Part shown: one piece after another, positions 63,778-64,000 of the stretch
How positions within the stretch are numbered: position 1 is the first letter of the stretch
Layout: each line of letters starts with the position of its first letter
Assembly (NCBI GenBank): GCA_026874595.1
Contig: CM049321.1
Location: 24,173,979-24,237,978, forward strand
DNA: 64,000 nt
Source: Sipunculus nudus
Taxonomy: Eukaryota > Annelida > Sipuncula > Golfingiida > Sipunculidae
Direction: 5' to 3'
Translations under genes and position numbers: made by a program
Notes under the pieces: model-generated
Told to the model about the DNA's origin: nothing
The model's database searches: none
Seen by the model: only the letters and a program-made list of their open reading frames with translations

Positions 63778-64000
63778 GACATTTTTAGCTCAGCTGACTA
63801 TAAGTCATCTCAGCTATAGTCTTGGTCTGCGTCTGTTACACTGGCAAGTTTTGAAACCATTGGACCTACGAATCCAAACTTTGGCATAAATGTCCCCAGA
63901 ATCTCCTACCATACTGAAAATTGGGTCAATACGACATTGTTCCTTTGAGATATTAATGAGAAACCTCAATTTTTTATTAAAAAACTCATTGTTACACTAA
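63778..64000 (+). repeat. dispersed repeat, TTTTTAGCTCAGCTGACT opening, copy 2 (runs off the window)
   Basis: Same opening and order of blocks as 62282-62580. Confidence 0.8.

Noticed and set aside
58633-64000. An envelope gene or retrovirus
   Set aside because: Neither LTR element has an ORF after RNase H; both go directly to the purine tract.

Overview
The window is a gene-poor, AT-rich piece of an animal nuclear genome made almost entirely of transposable elements and simple repeats. The best guess is a marine invertebrate, probably a lophotrochozoan such as a bivalve. The basis is spliced-gene signals without any operon structure, long (TA)n tracts, a Gmr1-type Ty3/gypsy retrotransposon, L1/Tx1, CR1/Jockey-like and Penelope-like retroelements, and dense small repeats. 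The taxon is inference; no host gene in the window identifies the species.

Layout. 1-0.5 kb: a miniature LTR element (TRIM) whose LTR carries tRNA-like A and B boxes. 1.07-2.27 kb: a pair of 230-bp direct repeats. 2.33-8.65 kb: Gmr1-like LTR retrotransposon copy 1, with near-identical LTRs but a gutted pol, inserted in a TA microsatellite. 10-12.1 kb: twin CRE sites, a possible small basic-protein gene and an eroded acidic coding segment. 12.07-14.42 kb: a 154-bp satellite, partly derived from that segment and split by a solo LTR of the same retrotransposon family. 15-23 kb: LINE scraps, poly(C)/poly(G) cassettes and direct repeats. 23.8-28.6 kb: a decayed L1/Tx1-type LINE. 29.4-30.2 kb: a LINE endonuclease remnant. 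32-33.4 kb and 37.1-37.4 kb: reverse transcriptase and GIY-YIG parts of a Penelope-like element, separated by 3.7 kb that holds an array of nuclear-receptor-like half sites and a multi-LTR TRIM cluster. 40.9-46.5 kb: a CpG-rich motif array beside a broken transposase-like gene, which is itself split by a nested minus-strand LINE. 47.4-51.45 kb: a 4-kb CACTA-like TIR element with subterminal word arrays and possible captured exons. 52.04-58.63 kb: Gmr1-like copy 2, with a 975-codon gag-protease-integrase ORF followed by an RNase H ORF but no reverse transcriptase core. 58.6-64 kb: dispersed repeats and one doubtful exon.

How the parts relate. Nothing here looks like a working host pathway. The two Gmr1-like copies show integrase encoded upstream of RNase H, and both lack the RT palm, so they would need an RT supplied in trans. 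Several otherwise unexplained elements share one design: short self-complementary words packed near the ends of TIR elements with CACTG/CACTC termini. A second undescribed family spreads a core that fits the CTCF consensus. The TRIM family combines an LTR-retroelement layout (tRNA-Pro-like PBS, purine tract, TG..CA ends) with an internal Pol III-type promoter. All calls come from reading the sequence by eye; no database search or alignment program was run.
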